A DNA stretch of 64,000 nucleotides from JAIOQJ01 sp963718635 (GTDB lineage: Bacteria > Planctomycetota > Planctomycetia > Gemmatales > Gemmataceae), in NCBI GenBank assembly GCA_963718635.1, contig OY970367.1, forward strand, positions 3,906,001 to 3,970,000. Reading direction: 5' to 3'. The notes under the pieces were generated by a model. It did no database searches, had not been told where the DNA came from, and saw only the letters and a program-made list of their open reading frames with translations. Both the position numbers and the translations under genes were made by a program. Shown piece after piece: positions 19,342 to 30,062 of the stretch. Within the stretch, counting starts at the first letter, position 1. Each line of letters begins with the position of its first letter.

Positions 19342-22300
19342 CTATGCACGCCGGCGCGTCGCGGCTTCGCGTTTATGAGCTTGCACTTCCGATTGCCGCA
19401 GGCTCTCGAGGAAAATCTTGGCCACCTGGGCGACCGTAGGTTCTTCCACAAGGTCGAGGTGGTCGGCATCCAACTGGTGGAATTTCAATGTTGTGAGATG
19501 ACTGCTCCAGCCGCAGTCGGGCGGTTGCAGCGGATTATTTGCGAGCCGTCGGCCGGAGACTATCAATTCGACATTCCCAACGAATGGCTGCATTTGCGCG
19601 ACATAAAGCTTGGCGGCGCCGGCATAGGCTTGTTGACGCATATCCTCCACCGGCGCCAGTTTCTCATCTTTGGTGTAACGAGTGAACTCGGAACTTGGTT
19701 GCGAACGAAACAGCCCGGCGACCCGCTTGGCCGCGAAGCGAACAATGTCTCCGAACGGCAATGAGAGAAGCCGCCTGAACTGTTTCAAGCGGAACCGCAT
19801 CCCCTCCTCTGGTAGAACGGCGTCGATCATTCCGACGAAAGTTACTTCCGCGCCAGCGGCGCGGAGTCGCTGCGCCACCTCGTAAGCGACGATGCCGCCG
19901 AACGAAATGCCGCCGATGCGATAAGGACCATTCGGCTGATACTGCCTGATGATCTGCAGGTAGTCGCTTGCCAGGTCGGGAACGGTTAAAGCCTTGTCGG
20001 GCGTCTCCAACATCATTAATTCACGGCCGGCATAGACGCCGTAGACCGAGTACTGCCCTTCGAGCTGCTTGGCCAAGGTGCGGTAGAGATGGACTCCCAA
20101 AAGCATAAATATCGCAGGACGGCCCCGAGTCGCTGAAAGAGGGATGGGCCGTGGCACACAGGAGATGGAATTCTCGGCTTGCGCCGCGAGAGCTCGAACG
20201 GTCGTGTGCTCGAACAACAGACCGGGTGATATCGTCAGCCCGAGCGTGTTTTCGAGTTCCTGCAACATGATGACTGCCAAGAGCGAATGGCCGCCGCGAT
20301 CGAAGAAATCATCGTCGAGTCCGACCTCGGCGAGGCCAAGCGTTTTAGCGAAAGCGGCAGCGATTTGGCGCTTGATCGAGGTGCGCGGCGCTTCCCGGGG
20401 TGCATGGTCGTCCGCGGCTTCCCACGGCAGTTCCTGCAAGGCATTGCGGTCAAGCTTGCCGTTGCGCGTGACGGGCAGGGCATCGACCACGACCATCGAT
20501 TGCGGCAACATATAGTCGGGAAGATGTGCGGAAAGCACCCGCCTAAAGGCGGCGATTGTCGCTTCGCGCGGCTTCACCACGAAAGCGATAAGGCGCATGT
20601 CCTGATCGTTGATCTTCTTAACAACCGTCGCGCATTGCTCGGCCAGACCAATTTCGCGAATCATGTTTTCAATGCCTGGCAGCTCGACGCGGATGCCGCG
20701 CAACTGCACCTGATAATCGCGCCGGCCAAGGATCTCGACATTGCCGTCGCGGTGCAGACGGCCGATATCCCCGGTCAGGTAAAAGCGCCGGCCATCGCGT
20801 TCCACGAACTTTTCGGCCGTTAGCTCGGGCCGCTGTAAGTAGCCGCGAACCACGCCCTTGCCCGCGAAGCAGATTTCACCGACCGCGCCGAATGGGGTCA
20901 AGTTCCCCGAGGGGTCCGTCACGCGCACCGCCACATCGGGAAAGGCCTTGCCCACGAAAGTGCGCGTTACTTTAGTGTTCCGCTCAATCGGATAAGTACA
21001 CCCCATGCAACTGATTTCGGTGCAGCCGTAGATTACGAAAAGCTCGGCATTCTCAAAAACCAGTTTCATCTCCTCAATCAACGTCGGCGGCACCAAGTCG
21101 CCGCCCGAGGACGCATGCCGCATTCGCGGAAATGTCTGGCGATTCGAAGCGTTCGAACGTAGATAGCGGAACAGATTACCCAGCAAACTGGGGCCCGCAT
21201 GTACGACCGTGATTTCACTAAGCGTACGTGCGAGCCGGTTCGGTGCGAGTACATCATCGCGGGGCAGCAGCCTTAGACTGGCGCCGCAACAGAGCGGTAG
21301 GACGAGTTCGAACAGGCTGATACTGAAAGTGTAGCGCGCCAGAGAGCAGAAAACATCGTCTTCGCAAAAGCCATACTTCTGCCGGGCAACGTGCACATAA
21401 TGCGCGAGGTTTCCATGTCGGGCGTCGACCCCTTTGGGCTTCCCGGTGGTGCCCGATGTATAAAGCACGTAGGCGCGATCTTCGAGCGTGACCTGCACGG
21501 CGGGTGCAGTGTCCGGGAGAAGTTCGATCAAATGCGAATCGCTGTCGAGGCAGAATTGGGCGTAACGCTCTGGATTGGTCAGGGGGCTGAGTTTGGATTG
21601 TGTCAGCACGATCTTAGGCCGCACATCTTCGAGGATGGTCGCGATGAATGTCTCGGGGTGCGTCGGATCGAGCGGCACATAGACCGCGCCTGCTTTCCAG
21701 ATGGCAAGGAAAGCGACAACGATATCGAGCGAAGGAAGCACGCAGACGGCCACGGCTTCGCCCGGCTTAACCCCGCGCCGATCAGGTGATGGGCGAGCTG
21801 ATTGCTCAGCGCATCGAGTTCGCCGTAAGTCAGTGTCATTCGCTCGAAACTGAGCGCGGGGGCGCCGGGATTCTCAAGCGCCACACGTTCGAATACGCGG
21901 TGGACAGGCTCTTGCGGATAGTCGGCATGGCCGCTGTCCCCTTCAACTTCAATAGAGTGCAGGTCGGCGGGCGAGAGCGCTGACAAGCGGGAGACTGGTG
22001 TATTAGACTCTTCAATGGCCGATTTGTAAACGCGCATCAGGGCATCAGCGAAGCGTTCGATCGTGTCCGGCTCGAACAGGCGCGCGTTATACGCGATCTC
22101 AAGCGACGTCGGCTTAACAATGAAGTGCAGGTCGTGCGCATCGGCATAGTCGAACAACACCGTTTGCCCATCGTCAGCACTCAGCAGAGAGACGGCGATA
22201 TTGCTCTTCGGCGCTTGATGCAGAACGCTCGTGGACCGAGCTGACGTGTTTGTATCTGAATCGCATGCCCGTAAAACGAGTGCTTCGTCAACACAATTGC

Positions 22301-22662
22301 ACGCGCAATGCATCGGCGTCTTCAGCGCTTTCGGCAGCAGTTGAGATCAAAGCTCCAATGGGCAGCTCAGGAGCTACAGGAAGTTTCAACAATCTGAACT
22401 GTTTCAGATTGTCAGGGCCGTATGCGCGTAACTGGAGAGCAATTAATTCTTGCTGCGTGTAGCGGAAAAGGAGCGCGCCGAGAGCGCCGAGAAGGATCTC
22501 GTTGACGAACTGCCCGCTGGAACGCGCGCTTGCAAATGCCTGTTCGTAGCCGACGGTCGTCGAGCGTTGAACATCAGTTGGGAATGGTACAAAGCCTGTG
22601 CCTGCTTCCGGGACGACGGTTGGTTTCGTGAAGCAGATAGGTGGCTCGTGAAGTTCGATCAT
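19342..22662 (-). CDS. Single-module NRPS-like protein: half condensation, adenylation, carrier, thioesterase (two frame breaks)
   Basis: About 1107 residues. Residues 1-200 resemble only the C-terminal half of a condensation domain; the catalytic HHxxxDG is absent. The adenylation domain has A3 YTSGTTGKPKG near residue 400, A7/A8 YLTGDIGRL and GRRDYQVQLRG near 650, and A10 NGKLDRNAL. The carrier domain has GGHSLL near 790 (serine for phosphopantetheine). The thioesterase has GGISFGG near 920. In A4 the usual FDxS reads FSIS, so the aspartate that normally holds an alpha-amino group seems replaced by serine. Start 22662 has AGGA a few bases upstream. Frames break near 22300 and 21777. It has no tailoring genes around it, so the product cannot be predicted. 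Confidence 0.85.
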
Positions 22663-23099
22663 GGGCTTTCCTGCGAATGCGAAGAGAAGAGCGATAACGG
22701 CAAAGCGGAGCGTAAAGAAATCAATGAGGGCGACAGCCGGAAGCCCCAATGAATTGACAACACTGCCTGAAGCTGAGACTTTGGCTGTCGCGATTTCAGG
22801 TTGGAAAGACCGCCTTCCTGGCTCACCGTAAACACCATCTCTCGATTCAATCTAGCAAGATGTTCGCGTGGCGACTTCTACTGATTTTCGTGCTACTGAG
22901 GTCTAGAATTTGCGGCACGCTTCGCAAATCTCCTGGCCGAGCGTAGTGTTCTCGCTCCGCGGGAAGACTACGCCAATGTGGAGCCTGAAGACTACACTTG
23001 TTGCAGCCATGCCGCGCCTTGTAGTGTAGAATCGTTTGCGCTTATTGACAAACGAAACCGCTGACGGCTCGCTCGAAAGGTCCAAATACACGCAAACGT
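22663..23099. other. Gene-free stretch with a hairpin repeat
   Basis: No convincing gene. A hairpin lies at 22942-22972 (CGTAGTGTTCTCGC against GCGGGAAGACTACG, two mismatches), followed by related fragments (GAAGACTACAC near 22990, TTGTAGTGTAG near 23020). This looks like another intergenic repeat family. The NRPS promoter should lie here but no clear boxes were seen. Confidence 0.5.
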
Positions 23100-23939
23100 T
23101 CAGGGCGCGGGCAGTGCGAAAGTAACGGTTGCCGGTCCGATCTTGCGTTCCCATAAAGGTTTGCCATCGTCAAGCGCATGCAAAGTCGCCTGCGCCGTCC
23201 GACGAACACCGGTGTCTTCTTCCTTCATGCTAATCTTGAACGTCAGGCCTTGATAGGAAGGCATTTCTTGGGCAGCCTCGAGCGCTGACTTTGCTTTATT
23301 CATATGAGTTTCGGTCTTAGCTTGAATGACTTTCCCATTCGTTAGGTTAACCCGAGTGACTCCCTCTCCGCCAGCCGTAGGCGTTGGCGCCCCACCGGAG
23401 GCCCTTTCATACCCAGACCAGACGAGAGTCAAGGAGTCAGGGTTCTTCAGGTAGGTCTTCAACGCAAAATGATAGCTGCGGTTCGAATCCACCGTTGAAA
23501 GAATCGGTAAGGCCCCTTCGGGCTCAGCGGTTTTATCGGACGCTCCGTTGAACGAGCCGACGCCTTCGCCATGGAAGTAAAACTTATCGGATTCGAAATG
23601 CACCTTACCCGTGGCAACATCAATTCCCACCACGCGAACTTCATTGCTCTGCTTCTCCGACTGTTGAAGCAGATAGACGCGATTTTCGATGGCTGTCAGA
23701 AAGTGGCGTACGCGTTTGACGTCCCAAACTGATTTGCCATTTGAAGGATCGACCGCCTCGCAGTCACCCTCTGGAGTCAAAAGGAGAAGTAGTTTCGCGT
23801 TGGGAAAGAGGATCGCGTGCAGTGATAGAGGAATCGGATCTGAATGTTTCAGAACGGGCGCCGCGGCAACGCTTATCGTCAGCGAAGTGAAACAGCTGAA
23901 TAGCAGCAACAGCAGTTTGTTGGAGCGAACGAATCTCAT
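23100..23939 (-). CDS. Secreted protein with PQQ/quinoprotein-like repeats, function unknown
   Basis: About 279 residues with an N-terminal signal peptide (LLLLLFSCFTSLTISVAAA). The mature part has short beta-rich repeats of the kind seen in PQQ-like propellers: DPSNGKSVWDV, DVATGKVHF and ALDDGKPLWERKIG. At this length it cannot form a full eight-blade propeller. The start at 23939 is used because the signal peptide begins there. It is divergent from the hopanoid operon. A cell-envelope or periplasmic location is likely; no catalytic residues are seen. Confidence 0.65.
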   Translation of the reverse strand: MRFVRSNKLLLLLFSCFTSLTISVAAAPVLKHSDPIPLSLHAILFPNAKLLLLLTPEGDCEAVDPSNGKSVWDVKRVRHFLTAIENRVYLLQQSEKQSNEVRVVGIDVATGKVHFESDKFYFHGEGVGSFNGASDKTAEPEGALPILSTVDSNRSYHFALKTYLKNPDSLTLVWSGYERASGGAPTPTAGGEGVTRVNLTNGKVIQAKTETHMNKAKSALEAAQEMPSYQGLTFKISMKEEDTGVRRTAQATLHALDDGKPLWERKIGPATVTFALPAP

Positions 23940-23952
23940 GGGAGAGTCCACT

Positions 23953-23982
23953 TTGAAAACGAATGCAGTCGAGCCCTATAAT
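23953..23982 (+). promoter_or_regulatory. Candidate sigma-70 promoter upstream of the hopanoid operon
   Basis: TTGAAA at 23953-23958 and TATAAT at 23977-23982 are separated by 18 bases. The boxes match 5 of 6 and 6 of 6. It points toward shc but leaves a leader of about 320 bases. The same AT-rich centre reads TATTAT on the other strand and could serve the divergent gene instead. The rest of the gap 23940-24311 shows no gene. Confidence 0.4.
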
Positions 23983-24311
23983 AGGTTAGACGTTCTTCTC
24001 GTGCCAGAGGATTTTTGTAATGCGGAGCATTGTTCATCCGAGCTGACACATAAGAAGGTTTAGCCAAGGCGCCGGTTGCCAACGTCAATCACCTTTTACA
24101 TTGCTGATACCGGCGCGATTTTTCCAGCCGGGCAACTACAGCAGCCAGTCAGCCAACGACTGGACCGCCGCCTGAGTGCCAGAATCTTTTGGCATACGAT
24201 CACCTCATGCAAAATCCCTTTGCCCTTGCCGCCTTCCCGTTATTACCGTTAGATTAATCCCGCTTGTCTTGTGCATCGCCTTGCCACCGCGACCGGAGGA
24301 AGGGATTTTCC

Positions 24312-26308
24312 GTGAACGGCGCCACTCTGCTTTCGCCTGTTGCATCAACACCTATTTCGCCGCATGATGATCTGCAGGAAGCGGTCGAAAGTGGCCGTGC
24401 GGGTCTAGTGGTGCGCCAGCGCGACGACGGCCACTGGGTCGGTGAGTTGCAGGGTGACTCGATTCTCGAATCGGAATACATCCTGCTGATGGCCTTTCTT
24501 GGCCGCGAGGCCGACCCGCGCGTTGCCCTGGCGGCTAACTATCTTCTTCAAGTGCAAATGCCGGATGGCGGCTGGGGTAACTATCCTGGCGGGCCGCCCG
24601 ATGTCAGCGTAACGGTGAAGGCTTACTTCGCCCTGAAAATCGCCGGGCACTCGGCTAGCGCGGACTATATGCAGCGAGCGGCAGCGGTCGTTCGTTCGCG
24701 CGGCGGCGCGGAAGCCTGCAACAGCTTCACCAAGTTTTACCTGGCAATGCTCGGACAGACGCCTTATGCCAACTGCCCGGCTGTGCCGCCGGAAGTGGTG
24801 TTGATGCCGCGCTGGTTCTACTGCAACATCTATGCAATGTCCGCCTGGTCGCGGACTATACTGGTGCCGTTGAGCGTGGTCTGGCGCATAAGCCCTTGCG
24901 GAAACTGCCTGAAGAAATCGGCGTTCAGGAACTCTATCTCGAAGACCGGGCGACGATCCGCCCGCCGCATCCGCACACGCAGGCACGCTTCTCCTGGACG
25001 AACATCTTTCTGAAGATCGATTCCTGGCTGAAGCGTATCGAGCGCTGGCGCTTGACGCCCTTGCGCCGTTGGGCCATTCGGCGAGCGGTTGCCTGGATGC
25101 GCGAGCGCTATGTCGATAGCGATGGCGTCGGCGCCATTTTTCCGCCGATGATTTACAACGCGATCGTTCTTCGCTGTCTGGGCATCGACAATGACGACCC
25201 CGAGATGATCTGGGCAATGAAGCAGATCGAAGACTTGATGATTCCCGAAGGGAAGACGCTGCGCCTGCAACCCTGCGTATCGCCGGTGTGGGATACGACG
25301 CTTGCTCTTATCGCACTGGCGGACTCGGGTGAATCGGGCGATTCGACGGCCGTGGTGCAATCGGTGCGATGGTTGCTCGATCGCGAGATCCGCAGGCCGG
25401 GCGACTGGAGCTTCGCCAATCCCCGCTTAACGCCGGGCGGCTGGTGCTTCGAGTACCGCAATGGCTTCTATCCGGATACCGATGACACCTCCATGGCGCT
25501 TATCGCGCTGGCGCGGGTGGGTCACGCTCACTCCACGGCCGCCGCTCCCGCGGTCATGCGTGCCTTGAATTGGCTCATCGGCATGCAGAATCGCGATGGG
25601 GGCTGGGCGGCCTTCGATCGCGACAACGATCACGAAATTTTGACCAAAGTCCCCTTTGCCGATCACAATGCGATGCTTGATCCGAGCTGTCCCGACATCA
25701 CCGCTCGCGTCCTCGAAGCGCTGGGGCATTTCGGCCATCGTCCCGGTCAGCCGATTGTCGATCGCGCGCTGAAGTTTATCGAACGTCATCAGGAAGCGAA
25801 CGGCGCCTGGCCGGGCCGTTGGGGCGTCAACTACATCTATGGCACGTGGCAAGTGCTTGTTGGTCTAAGGAGCATCGGCTGCGACATGAACCAGCCGTTG
25901 GTGCGCCGTGCAACGACTTGGCTGAAAAGCGTGCAACAGCCGAATGGCGCCTGGGGCGAATCGTGCCGAAGCTACGACGACCCCGCCTGGGCCGGCCGGG
26001 GCGAGGCGACCGCTTCCCAAACAGCTTGGGCGCTGCTCGGCTTGATTGCCGCCGGTGAGATAGAGAGTTCCTCGGTTCGCGAGGGGATCGACTATCTACA
26101 AGCGACGCAACAGGCCGATGGTTCGTGGACAGAGGAGCCATTCACCGGCACCGGCTTTCCGAAAGTCTTTTACCTGAAATATCACATGTATCCCGTATAC
26201 TTCCCCCTTATGGCGATCGCACGCTATGCGAACGCTGCAAGCGGGCCAAACAGCGAAAGCGGTCGGGCAACGGCAGCGACCGTTAGCTCGCTCTGTTCAG
26301 CCCGCTAA
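24312..26308 (+). CDS. shc: Squalene-hopene cyclase (one frame break)
   Basis: About 665 residues. The enzyme folds squalene into the pentacyclic hopene at the inner membrane. The catalytic acid motif DTDDT is at about residues 388-392, and several QW repeats are present (DGGWGNYP, NRDGGWAAFD, NGAWPGRWG, NGAWGESC, DGSWTEEPF). The C-terminal VFYLKYHMYPVYFPL is typical of the family. The GTG at 24312 is chosen because GGAGGAAGGG precedes it by 7 bases. The frame breaks at about 24884, where restoring one G in a run (TGGCGC to TGGGCGC) joins VPLSVVWAHKPLRKLPEE; this looks like a homopolymer error. First gene of an operon with hpnH 19 bases downstream. Confidence 0.94.
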
Positions 26309-26327
26309 ATTTCCGTGGAGTGCACCA

Positions 26328-27347
26328 ATGCGTTTTCCCCTGAGTCTTACGCTCGACATGGCCGCCTATATCGGCCGCAATAAGATCGCACGCAAGAAAA
26401 AATTCCCGCTCGTACTGATGCTCGAGCCGTTGCATGCGTGCAATCTCACCTGCACCGGTTGCGGCCGTATCCGCGAATACGAAGGGACGATCAAAGAGAA
26501 ACTCTCGGTGGAAGAGTGCCTGGCATCGGTCGATGAAGCCGGCGCGCCGATCGTCAGCATCTGCGGCGGGGAACCGTTGATCTACCCGGGCATCGGCGAT
26601 TTGACGCGCGAGATTCTCAAACGCCGTAAACATATTTATCTATGCACCAATGGCGTATTCCTCGTCAAAAAGCTGCATCTCTTCCGGCCGACTTCGCGCA
26701 TGTTCTTCAACGTCCATCTCGATGGACTGGAAGCGACGCACGATCGAGCCGTCGAACGCGATGGCGTGTTTCAGGACGCCATCGAGGGAATTAAAGCGGC
26801 CAAGAAGGCGGGCTTCCTCGTTTGCACCAACACTACGGTGTACAAAGACACCAACATGGACGAGCTCGACCTCCTCTACGGCTACCTATCCAAGCTTGGC
26901 GTCGATGGCTTCATGCTCTCCCCCGCCTACGGCTACGATGCGGTGCAGAAGACCAATCCGTGCGGCGCTGCTGAGATTTTTCTGACTCGCGATGAGATCA
27001 AAGTGAAGTTCCAGGAAGCGGACAAGCTGCTGAAGAAATACAAGATGGCGACATCGCCGATCTATCTGGAGTTCCTGCAAGGCAAGCGCGACCTGACCTG
27101 CACCGCCTGGGGCAACCCCACCCGCAACGTGAAGGGCTGGAAAGGGCCTTGCTACCTGATCACCGACGAACATCATGACAGCTTTGACGACCTCATGAAC
27201 AAGACCAAATGGGACGAGTACGGCTACGGCAAAGACGAGCGCTGCGAACACTGCATGGTCCATTGCGGATTCGAGCCCTCGGCAGCGCTGGGCGTCAATT
27301 CCCGCCTCGGCGACAGCTTCAAAATGCTGATGTGGCAGATGACGTAA
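26328..27347 (+). CDS. hpnH: Adenosyl-hopene synthase HpnH (radical SAM)
   Basis: A 339-residue radical SAM enzyme that adds 5'-deoxyadenosine to diploptene/hopene, the first step in making extended C35 hopanoids. The iron-sulfur cluster motif is C38-x3-C42-x2-C45 (HACNLTCTGCGRI). The SICGGEPLIYPGIG segment follows, and a C-terminal CEHCMVHCGFEPSA segment completes the family pattern. The start has GGAG at the usual distance. It follows shc by 19 bases and precedes hpnG, the order expected for the pathway. A strong hairpin follows its stop. Confidence 0.95.
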   Translation: MRFPLSLTLDMAAYIGRNKIARKKKFPLVLMLEPLHACNLTCTGCGRIREYEGTIKEKLSVEECLASVDEAGAPIVSICGGEPLIYPGIGDLTREILKRRKHIYLCTNGVFLVKKLHLFRPTSRMFFNVHLDGLEATHDRAVERDGVFQDAIEGIKAAKKAGFLVCTNTTVYKDTNMDELDLLYGYLSKLGVDGFMLSPAYGYDAVQKTNPCGAAEIFLTRDEIKVKFQEADKLLKKYKMATSPIYLEFLQGKRDLTCTAWGNPTRNVKGWKGPCYLITDEHHDSFDDLMNKTKWDEYGYGKDERCEHCMVHCGFEPSAALGVNSRLGDSFKMLMWQMT

Positions 27348-27355
27348 CGCTGATC

Positions 27356-27379
27356 GCCCCCGGTGTATTCACCGGGGGC
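27356..27379 (+). terminator. GC-rich hairpin after hpnH
   Basis: A perfect 10-base stem GCCCCCGGTG/CACCGGGGGC with loop TATT, 9 bases after the hpnH stop. It lacks a T-run, so it may be a processing or attenuation site within the operon as much as a terminator. It may also belong to the family of intergenic GC hairpins seen throughout the window. Confidence 0.55.
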
Positions 27380-27386
27380 TAAATGC

Positions 27387-28111
27387 GTGACGCCGATTCG
27401 CGTCCTTCGCAAACAGGTTTCAAATTTCACCGCTCCATCCCATCGTCCTCTTATTCGCCGTCAAGCGCGAGGCCATGCCATTTGTGCGCTCATTCGCAGA
27501 TCGCCAGCGAGTTAGTTCAACCCAATGGCATTGTGATAATGGCCGCATCCTTGTTGAGTTGCTTGGCGTCGGCGCCGAGCGCGCCCGACAAAAAGTTGAA
27601 GCCTTATTCGAGTCAGGACTTCAGCCGGCGCGAGTAATTGTCGCCGGTTTTGCCGGTGCACTTCGCGACGGGCTTGCTGTCGGCGATGTGATGGCGGTTG
27701 CCGATGTCATGGATGAGACCGGTCAAACCTCGCTTACTTCATGGCCCGAGCAACGAACCGGCCGATTGCTGACCTGTAAGCAAATGATTGGCGACCCTGC
27801 GCAAGCGCGAATTGGGCATCCTGCACCATGCAGACATCGTGGATATGGAATCCTCGGTCGTCGCCGAAATCTGCTTAGATCGCGGTGTTCCCTTCGCGTG
27901 TGTCCGCGTCGTGTCCGACGAAGTTAATCAGAACCTTTCGCCGCGCCTGGTCAAGTTGGTGGAATCGGGCCATGTATCTTTGATGCAGCTTTGCAAAGAG
28001 ATCGTTCGTACGGCGTCATTAATCGGCCAATTGCTGCGCCTCGCCAAGCAATCGCGAGTCGCTGCGGCTTCATTAGCAAAACGATTGCACGCTGAACTTA
28101 TTTCAGTTTAA
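27387..28111 (+). CDS. hpnG: Hopanoid-associated nucleoside phosphorylase HpnG (frame breaks)
   Basis: About 240 residues of the nucleosidase/phosphorylase fold. HpnG removes adenine from adenosylhopane to give ribosylhopane, directly after HpnH. Typical segments are VIVAGFAGALRDGLAVGDV and, after the break near 27795, DMESSVVAEICLDRGVPF, the substrate-binding region. The coding frame before the ATG at 27475 reads PIVLLFAVKREA, a family-like first strand, so the ATG at 27475 is too late. That frame has no start codon of its own; a GTG at 27387 plus a frame break near 27440 would give a normal length, and I use it as a tentative start. It overlaps the convergent nuoH by 14 bases. Confidence 0.8.
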
Positions 28112-29339
28112 CTGCAGCGTCTATGGTGGTACGCGAGGCGAGCATCAACGGCGTCTGTTCTCCATCCCAAGCGCCGGGCAGGCAACCGCGCGTGGTCGCC
28201 ATTGGAGCGGTCCACACTTTGATCATCAAGAAAGTCACAAAGCCGAATGAACCAAGGGCGGCAGTGAATTTCCAGATGAGGCCCAGTAACGGTGGGGCAA
28301 GTAATTGCCAAACACAAACGCCCAGAAGCAGCACGCAGGAAATGGGCAGGAAGTACTTCAGACAGGTCATCATCACCTGGTCGATGCGCAAGCGCGGCAC
28401 CGACCAGCGCAACCACATCATGATGAACACCAGAAAATAGCCCTTCAGCACGAACACGAGCAAATCGACCGCATGCCCGACGATCCCCCAGCTCACACTT
28501 GTCTCAAACGGCACAAGCCCGGAATGCCAGCCTCCGAGGAACAACAACGAAGCCAGAGCGCTAACGGCGAACATGCTGCCATATTCCGCCATGAAAAAGA
28601 ACGACCAGCGTAAGCCGCTATATTCCGTGTGGAACCCCGCCACCAATTCGCTTTCCGCCTCGGCGAGATCGAACGGCGCTCGTTTGCAACTGGCCGTAGC
28701 GCAAATGAAGAATATCCAGAAGGCAATGAAGGTAAACGGATCGTGGAAGATGGCCCAGTTCCAAAAAAAGCCTTGCTGTTGCCGGCCGATGACGTTCAGG
28801 TCGAGCGTCCCCGCCAGAATAATTGGAATTAGCACGCAGATGGAACGGGGCACTTCGTAGCTCACAACTTGAGCCGCCTCGCGGATGCCGCCAAACAGAG
28901 ACCACTTGCTGCCGGAGGCATAGCCGGCGAGAATGACGCCAAAGACTTCGCTCGACAAGACGGCCAGCATGAAGAAAGCCGCCACCGACATGGAACAGCC
29001 AACGAGATCGCGGCCAAACGGTAGAACGAGAAAAGCAACGAACGATGCGCAAAAGGCAATGTAGGGCGCCAGCCGAAAGAGAAAGTGATCGGCACTGGCG
29101 GGAATGGTATCTTCTTTGGAAAGAAGCTTAATGCCATCGGCTATCGTCTGTGCCCAACCGAACTTGCCGCCGGTTCGTGTCGGCCCCATGCGATCCTGTA
29201 TCCACGCGGATACCTTGCGCTCTAGCCAGATGAAGAAGAGAGCGGAGAGTGCCACGAAGCTGATCAGTGCGATCGCGGCGATCCACCCGGCAGCAATGGC
29301 GTCGAACGGCGACGGCAAGAAGGATAGATGCTCCTTCAC
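28098..29339 (-). CDS. nuoH: NADH-quinone oxidoreductase subunit H, standing alone
   Basis: A 413-residue membrane protein with about eight to nine hydrophobic helices. Subunit H of complex I lines the quinone-binding chamber. Diagnostic segments are the ERKVSAWIQDRMGPTR loop, the GIKLLSKED segment, SEVFGVILAGYASGSKWSL with GGIREAAQVVSYEV, and RAPFDLAEAESELVAGF with YSGLRW. It carries a C-terminal extension of about 50 residues beyond the usual end. No other nuo gene is in the window, so this copy is not in a complete nuo operon here. It is convergent with hpnG and divergent from scpB. Confidence 0.92.
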   Translation of the reverse strand: MKEHLSFLPSPFDAIAAGWIAAIALISFVALSALFFIWLERKVSAWIQDRMGPTRTGGKFGWAQTIADGIKLLSKEDTIPASADHFLFRLAPYIAFCASFVAFLVLPFGRDLVGCSMSVAAFFMLAVLSSEVFGVILAGYASGSKWSLFGGIREAAQVVSYEVPRSICVLIPIILAGTLDLNVIGRQQQGFFWNWAIFHDPFTFIAFWIFFICATASCKRAPFDLAEAESELVAGFHTEYSGLRWSFFFMAEYGSMFAVSALASLLFLGGWHSGLVPFETSVSWGIVGHAVDLLVFVLKGYFLVFIMMWLRWSVPRLRIDQVMMTCLKYFLPISCVLLLGVCVWQLLAPPLLGLIWKFTAALGSFGFVTFLMIKVWTAPMATTRGCLPGAWDGEQTPLMLASRTTIDAAVKLK

Positions 29340-29396
29340 GGACTCTCCTATGAGCGAGCGATTTGGGATAATCTATCTTGATAAGGAATTCAGACA

Positions 29397-30062
29397 ATGA
29401 CCGCCGGCTTCCCAGCAACACGTTCCTTCTCACGCTTCCGTAGCGACCGTTTCCCGGCCAACCATCGCCTTCCCTTGATCTATCGGCTGCTCGATGAGTC
29501 CGCCGAGCGGATGCCAGCCGATCCGCAGGCGCGCGAGCCAAAACTCGTGCGCTTGGAAGCGGCATTGATGTTTGCCGATGAACCGCTTGCCGCCCGCAAA
29601 CTAGCCGCCATCGCCGATTTAACTGATGCCGCAGAAGCTAAGCGGCTGCTAGCCAAATTGAAAGCACTCTACGACGCAGACGGCACCGCTTTTCAAATCG
29701 AAGAGATCGCCGGCGGTTACATGTTGCTGACGCGCCCGGTCTATCACCCCTGGCTCAATCGCCTGCGCCGTAGCGGCAGCGAAGCACGGCTCTCCAGCGC
29801 CGCTCAGGAGACGCTCGCCATTGTTGCTTATCGCCAACCAATCATGCGCGCCGCAGTCGAAAATATCCGCGGCGTGCAATGCGGCGACTTGCTTAGCCAA
29901 CTGATGGAGAAGGGCTTGGTGAAGATCGCTGGCCGACACGATTCGCTCGGCCGACCCGTGATTTACGGCACCACCAAGAAGTTCTTGCAAATGTTCGGGC
30001 TCAACTCCCTCAAGGATCTTCCCGAGGTGGAACAGTTGAATCGGGGGAACGCAAAGGGTTGA
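29397..30062 (+). CDS. scpB: Segregation and condensation protein B
   Basis: A 221-residue ScpB homologue, a kleisin-interacting winged-helix subunit of the SMC-ScpAB condensin. The family core is visible: LEAALMFADEPLAARKLA, YMLLTRPVYHPWL, and LSSAAQETLAIVAYRQPI with the downstream GRHDSLGRPVIYGTTKKF and GLNSLKDLP. The first 45 residues are an extra tail. An AAGGA lies about 9 bases before the ATG. scpA and smc are not in the window. Divergent from nuoH with under 60 bases between them. Confidence 0.92.
   Translation: MTAGFPATRSFSRFRSDRFPANHRLPLIYRLLDESAERMPADPQAREPKLVRLEAALMFADEPLAARKLAAIADLTDAAEAKRLLAKLKALYDADGTAFQIEEIAGGYMLLTRPVYHPWLNRLRRSGSEARLSSAAQETLAIVAYRQPIMRAAVENIRGVQCGDLLSQLMEKGLVKIAGRHDSLGRPVIYGTTKKFLQMFGLNSLKDLPEVEQLNRGNAKG

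Noticed and set aside
22903..23154. 83-residue minus-strand frame before the NRPS gene
   Set aside because: It overlaps a hairpin repeat and the end of the propeller-like gene and shows no domain.
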